Source: an uncultured Ruminococcus sp. | Lineage (GTDB): Bacteria > Bacillota > Clostridia > Oscillospirales > Ruminococcaceae | Direction of reading: 5' to 3' | Assembly (NCBI GenBank): GCA_937901485.1 | Contig: CALGTT010000468.1 | Span: forward strand, 1-5,639 | Length of the DNA: 5,639 nt | In this document: positions 5,628-5,639 of the stretch, in pieces | How the letters are laid out: every line of letters begins with the position of its first letter | Numbering within the stretch: the first letter of the stretch is position 1 | Notes under the pieces: generated by a model | Databases searched by the model: none | What the model was told of the DNA's origin: nothing | The model's input: only the letters and a program-made list of their open reading frames with translations | Position numbers and translations under genes: made by a program

Positions 5628-5639
5628 ATACATACATAG

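Overview
The window most likely comes from a fibre-degrading Ruminococcus-type Firmicute (Oscillospiraceae). The best clue is the C-terminal type I dockerin of the rightmost gene: two calcium-binding loops with the W-K-A-(G)-N-L-C and D-L-C-I-M-K-R-E-L-L wording that I associate with dockerins of the R. flavefaciens / R. champanellensis group. A dockerin implies a cellulosome. The genus is an inference; the sequence alone does not fix the species.

Layout. Bases 1-2831 hold a two-gene operon read on the minus strand: an ECF-type sigma-70 family factor (2271-2831) followed, with an ATGA stop/start overlap, by a very long single-pass membrane protein (2274 down to base 1). The second reading frame stays open for 758 codons and leaves the window without a stop, so it is easily missed by an ORF finder that needs both ends. 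It has a short cytoplasmic head, one transmembrane helix, a Thr/Glu/Ser linker and a large outside part built from two diverged repeats plus a further C-terminal domain. This is the plan of a trans-envelope anti-sigma factor. An ECF-type promoter (TGTCAT, 16 nt, CGTC) sits just upstream of the sigma gene, suggesting autoregulation.

Bases 2832-3224 are a 393-nt divergent intergenic region with no gene. It holds the sigma promoter, a hairpin that touches its -35 box, and a ~170-bp near-perfect palindrome with 21-bp inverted ends (2925-3094) that looks like a MITE. A possible extended -10 promoter for the right-hand gene lies just beyond it.

Bases 3225-5627 encode an 800-residue secreted protein on the plus strand: signal peptide, N-terminal beta domain, right-handed beta-helix resembling GH49/GH28-type glycoside hydrolases, a domain resembling copper-amine-oxidase N-terminal domains, a carbohydrate-binding-module-like beta-sandwich and the dockerin. 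It is visibly more AT-rich than the sigma operon. A simple reading is a polysaccharide-degrading cellulosome subunit next to a surface-sensing sigma/anti-sigma switch. No copy of the sigma promoter motif was found in front of the enzyme gene, so a regulatory link is unproven.
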